The position numbers were made by a program, and so were the translations under genes. A stretch of DNA of 64,000 bases from Chromobacterium phragmitis. GTDB lineage: Bacteria > Pseudomonadota > Gammaproteobacteria > Burkholderiales > Chromobacteriaceae. Within the stretch, counting starts at the first letter, position 1; every line of letters starts with the position of its first letter. Below, piece by piece: positions 61,958 through 64,000 of the stretch. The notes beneath the pieces were generated by a model. The model was not told where the DNA came from and searched no databases. It saw only the letters and a list, made by a program, of their open reading frames with translations. The stretch lies in assembly GCF_003325475.1 (NCBI RefSeq), contig NZ_CP029495.1, positions 1,240,001 to 1,304,000 of the forward strand, read 5' to 3'.

Positions 61958-62718
61958 AGCCTCACCTCGATGCCGGCGTCGCGCATGGCCTGTTTGGCCT
62001 CTGCCACCGTGTATTCGCCAAAATGGAAGATGCTGGCGGCCAGCACCGCGTCGGCATGGCCTTCTTTGACGCCATCCACCAGATGCTGCAGATTGCCGAC
62101 GCCGCCGGAGGCTATGACGGGAATGCTCACGGCGTCGGACACCGCTCGCGTCAGCGGCAGATTGAAGCCGGCCTTGGTGCCGTCGCGGTCCATGCTGGTC
62201 AGCAGGATTTCGCCGGCGCCCAGCTCCTGCATCTTGCGCGCCCATTCAACGGCGTCCAGCCCGGTGCGGTTGCGGCCGCCATGGGTGAAGATCTCCCAGC
62301 GGTCGTTCTCCGGCGTCACCGCCTTGGCGTCCAGCGCGACGACGATGCACTGGTTGCCGAAGTGCTCGGATGCCTCGCGCACGAACTCGGGGTGGGTGAC
62401 GGCCGCCGTGTTGATGCTGACCTTGTCCGCGCCGGCGTTGAGCAGGCGGCGGATGTCGGCGACGCTGCGCACGCCGCCGCCCACCGTCAGCGGAATGAAT
62501 ACCTGGTCCGCCACCGCCTCGATCACATGCAGGATGATGTCGCGCTGGTCGGAACTGGCTGTGATGTCGAGAAAAGTCAGCTCGTCGGCGCCCTGCTCGT
62601 TGTAGCGGCGGGCGATCTCCACCGGATCGCCGGCATCGCGCAGGCCCAGGAAGTTGACGCCCTTGACCACGCGGCCGGCGGTCACGTCCAGACAGGGGAT
62701 GATGCGTTTGGCAAGCAT
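61954..62718 (-). CDS. hisF: Imidazole glycerol phosphate synthase cyclase subunit
   Basis: A 254-residue TIM barrel that, with HisH, makes imidazole glycerol phosphate and AICAR. Catalytic aspartates lie in PCLDVTAGRVVKGVNF (D11) and SMDRDGTK (D130 region). Conserved GGGVRSVADIRRLL and ASGGVGNLQHL are the phosphate sites. Overlaps hisI by 4 bp. Confidence 0.98.
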   Translation of the reverse strand: MLAKRIIPCLDVTAGRVVKGVNFLGLRDAGDPVEIARRYNEQGADELTFLDITASSDQRDIILHVIEAVADQVFIPLTVGGGVRSVADIRRLLNAGADKVSINTAAVTHPEFVREASEHFGNQCIVVALDAKAVTPENDRWEIFTHGGRNRTGLDAVEWARKMQELGAGEILLTSMDRDGTKAGFNLPLTRAVSDAVSIPVIASGGVGNLQHLVDGVKEGHADAVLAASIFHFGEYTVAEAKQAMRDAGIEVRL

Positions 62719-62742
62719 GTGCGTTTCCAGAATGCTACAGGC

Positions 62743-62776
62743 GCGGCGAGCGGCGGGCTTGCCCGCCGTTCGCCGC
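62743..62776. repeat. 16-bp inverted repeat in the hisA-hisF gap
   Basis: GCGGCGAGCGGCGGGC and GCCCGCCGTTCGCCGC differ by one wobble-compatible base and are separated by TT. No T tract follows on either strand, so it is probably not a terminator; it could be an mRNA-stabilising or REP-like hairpin. Confidence 0.7.
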
Positions 62777-62787
62777 AGTCAGCCGGC

Positions 62788-63528
62788 TCAGCCGGCCAGT
62801 TCGTCCGCCAGATTCTGCGCGGCGGCGAAATCGATGCTGCCTTCGTAGATCGCGCGGCCGGTGATGGCGCCCTCGATGCCCTCGTCTTCCACCGCGCACA
62901 GGGCGCGGATGTCGTCGAGATTGGTCAATCCGCCGGAGGCGATCACCGGAATGGTCAGCGCCTGCGCCAGCTTGACGGTGGCTTCGATGTTGACGCCGGT
63001 CATCATGCCGTCGCGGCCGATGTCGGTGTAGATCACCGAGTTGACGCCGTAGTCTTCGAAACGCTTGGCCAGATCGATCACGTTATGGTTGGTGATCTTG
63101 GCCCAGCCGTCGATCGCCACCATGCCGTCCTTGGCGTCCAGTCCGACGATGACCTGGCCGGGAAAGGCGTCGCAGGCATCGTGCAGAAAGCCCGGCGTCT
63201 TGACCGCGGCGGTGCCGATGATCACGTAGGACAGGCCCATGTCGAGGTAGGCCTCGATGGTGTCCAGGTCGCGGATGCCGCCGCCCAACTGCACCGGCAT
63301 GTCGTCGCCGACTTCGCCTAGGATGTCGCGGATCACCGACAGGTTTTTGGGTTTGCCGGCGAAAGCGCCGTTGAGGTCCACCAAATGCAGGCGTCGCGCG
63401 CCCTGGTCGCGCCAGTGGGCGGCAACCTTGACCGGATCGTCGGAGAAGATGGTGGCGTCGTCCATCGCGCCCTGTCTCAGGCGCACGCATTGACCGTCTT
63501 TCAGGTCTATCGCGGGTATCAGCAGCAT
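62788..63528 (-). CDS. hisA: Phosphoribosyl-formimino-AICAR-phosphate ribotide isomerase
   Basis: A 246-residue TIM barrel for step 4 of histidine synthesis. Catalytic D8 in LIPAIDLKDGQCVRLRQG and D130 region YTDIGRDG are visible, as is the phosphate site VQLGGGIRDLDT. Lies between hisH and hisF. Confidence 0.98.
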   Translation of the reverse strand: MLLIPAIDLKDGQCVRLRQGAMDDATIFSDDPVKVAAHWRDQGARRLHLVDLNGAFAGKPKNLSVIRDILGEVGDDMPVQLGGGIRDLDTIEAYLDMGLSYVIIGTAAVKTPGFLHDACDAFPGQVIVGLDAKDGMVAIDGWAKITNHNVIDLAKRFEDYGVNSVIYTDIGRDGMMTGVNIEATVKLAQALTIPVIASGGLTNLDDIRALCAVEDEGIEGAITGRAIYEGSIDFAAAQNLADELAG

Positions 63529-63549
63529 GGTGCTAAATCGAAACGTGAG

Positions 63550-64000
63550 TTAAACATTGCCGTCCCAGGCCAGGAAGTTCTTCATCATCTGAAGTCCGGC
63601 CCGGTGGCTCTTTTCGGTGTGGAACTGCGTGGCGAATATATTGCCACGCCCGACGATGCAGGCAAACCGCTCGGGATAATCTGTTTCCGCGAGCGTCAGC
63701 GCCGCGTCGGCCGGCGCGAAATGGTAGCTGTGGACGAAATAGAAGCGCTCGCCGTCGGCGATGCCGGCGAACAAGGGATGGGACCGGCGCTGGTAAACCT
63801 GGTTCCAACCCATGTGCGGCACTTTGAGCCGCTCGCCCGCGGCGGCGAGATCGTCCGCGAAACGCACCACCTGGCCCGGGAACAGCCCCAAGCCGGCGGT
63901 ATCGCCCTCTTCGCTATGTTCGAACAATAGTTGCGCGCCGACGCAGATTCCAAAAAACGGCTTGTTCTGCGTAGTTTCACGCACCGCGTCGGCCAGGCCG
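63550..64000 (-). CDS. hisH: Imidazole glycerol phosphate synthase glutaminase subunit (truncated by window edge)
   Basis: The last about 149 codons of the class I glutaminase that feeds ammonia to HisF. The catalytic Cys is in FGICVGAQLLF and the His-Glu pair in FATQFHTEKS. The N-terminus lies beyond the right edge. An in-frame GTG at 63984 is not the real start, because the frame continues upstream with LADAVRET. Confidence 0.95.
   Translation of the reverse strand, partial: GLADAVRETTQNKPFFGICVGAQLLFEHSEEGDTAGLGLFPGQVVRFADDLAAAGERLKVPHMGWNQVYQRRSHPLFAGIADGERFYFVHSYHFAPADAALTLAETDYPERFACIVGRGNIFATQFHTEKSHRAGLQMMKNFLAWDGNV

Overview
The window is GC-rich chromosomal DNA of a betaproteobacterium, most likely Chromobacteriaceae (Chromobacterium-like). 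The evidence is the conserved order mnmG-rsmG-parA-parB-atpIBEFHAGDC-glmU-glmS, which normally lies near the chromosome origin, the his-hinT-tatABC block and the lpoA-yraN-diaA-dolP block. The genus is an inference from gene order and protein style; no search was possible.

Region 1 (1-8717, minus strand) is the 5' part of a trans-AT NRPS/PKS biosynthetic cluster that runs off the left edge. In transcription order it has a tandem acyltransferase protein, an A-PCP-KS-flavin monooxygenase megasynthase, and the start of an ACP-KS protein. The adenylation pocket reads as glycine-selective, so the line probably starts from glycine and oxidises the early intermediate with a built-in flavoenzyme. I do not recognise the product.

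Region 2 (8.8-15.6 kb) is an accessory island between the PKS genes and the 3' end of glmS. It holds an IS3-family element with a nonsense mutation at its frameshift junction, a PD-(D/E)XK-like orphan nuclease gene, a 90-bp MITE, a palindromic repeat array resembling transposon ends, and an IS21-family element. The outer edge of the IS21 element lies exactly 25 bp downstream of the glmS stop, the classical attTn7 position.

Region 3 (15.6-41.2 kb) is core chromosome: glmS and its DeoR-type regulator, a four-gene translationally coupled envelope operon with a CHAP amidase, glmU, the complete F1Fo ATP synthase operon, parAB, rsmG, mnmG, an OlsB-like acyltransferase, trmO, a Tim44-like membrane protein, an EAL protein, dolP-diaA-yraN-lpoA, rsmI and tRNA-Leu(CAA).

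Region 4 (41.2-48.2 kb) is a second accessory stretch following the tRNA. It has a gene remnant, an iteron-like array with exact 21-bp periodicity, a DUF6602 nuclease-like gene, an IS5-family element, a truncated gene, two REP-like palindromes, small exported proteins and a solitary nuoA with no nuoB behind it.

Region 5 (48.2-64 kb) is mostly core: a lipoprotein/DUF4105 pair, a bestrophin-like channel, a heterodimeric MdlAB-type ABC exporter, a Nudix hydrolase, an MipA-like outer-membrane protein, a TatD nuclease, a chemoreceptor, and the operon hisH-hisA-hisF-hisI-hisE-hinT-tatA-tatB-tatC-DUF2069, which runs off the right edge within hisH.
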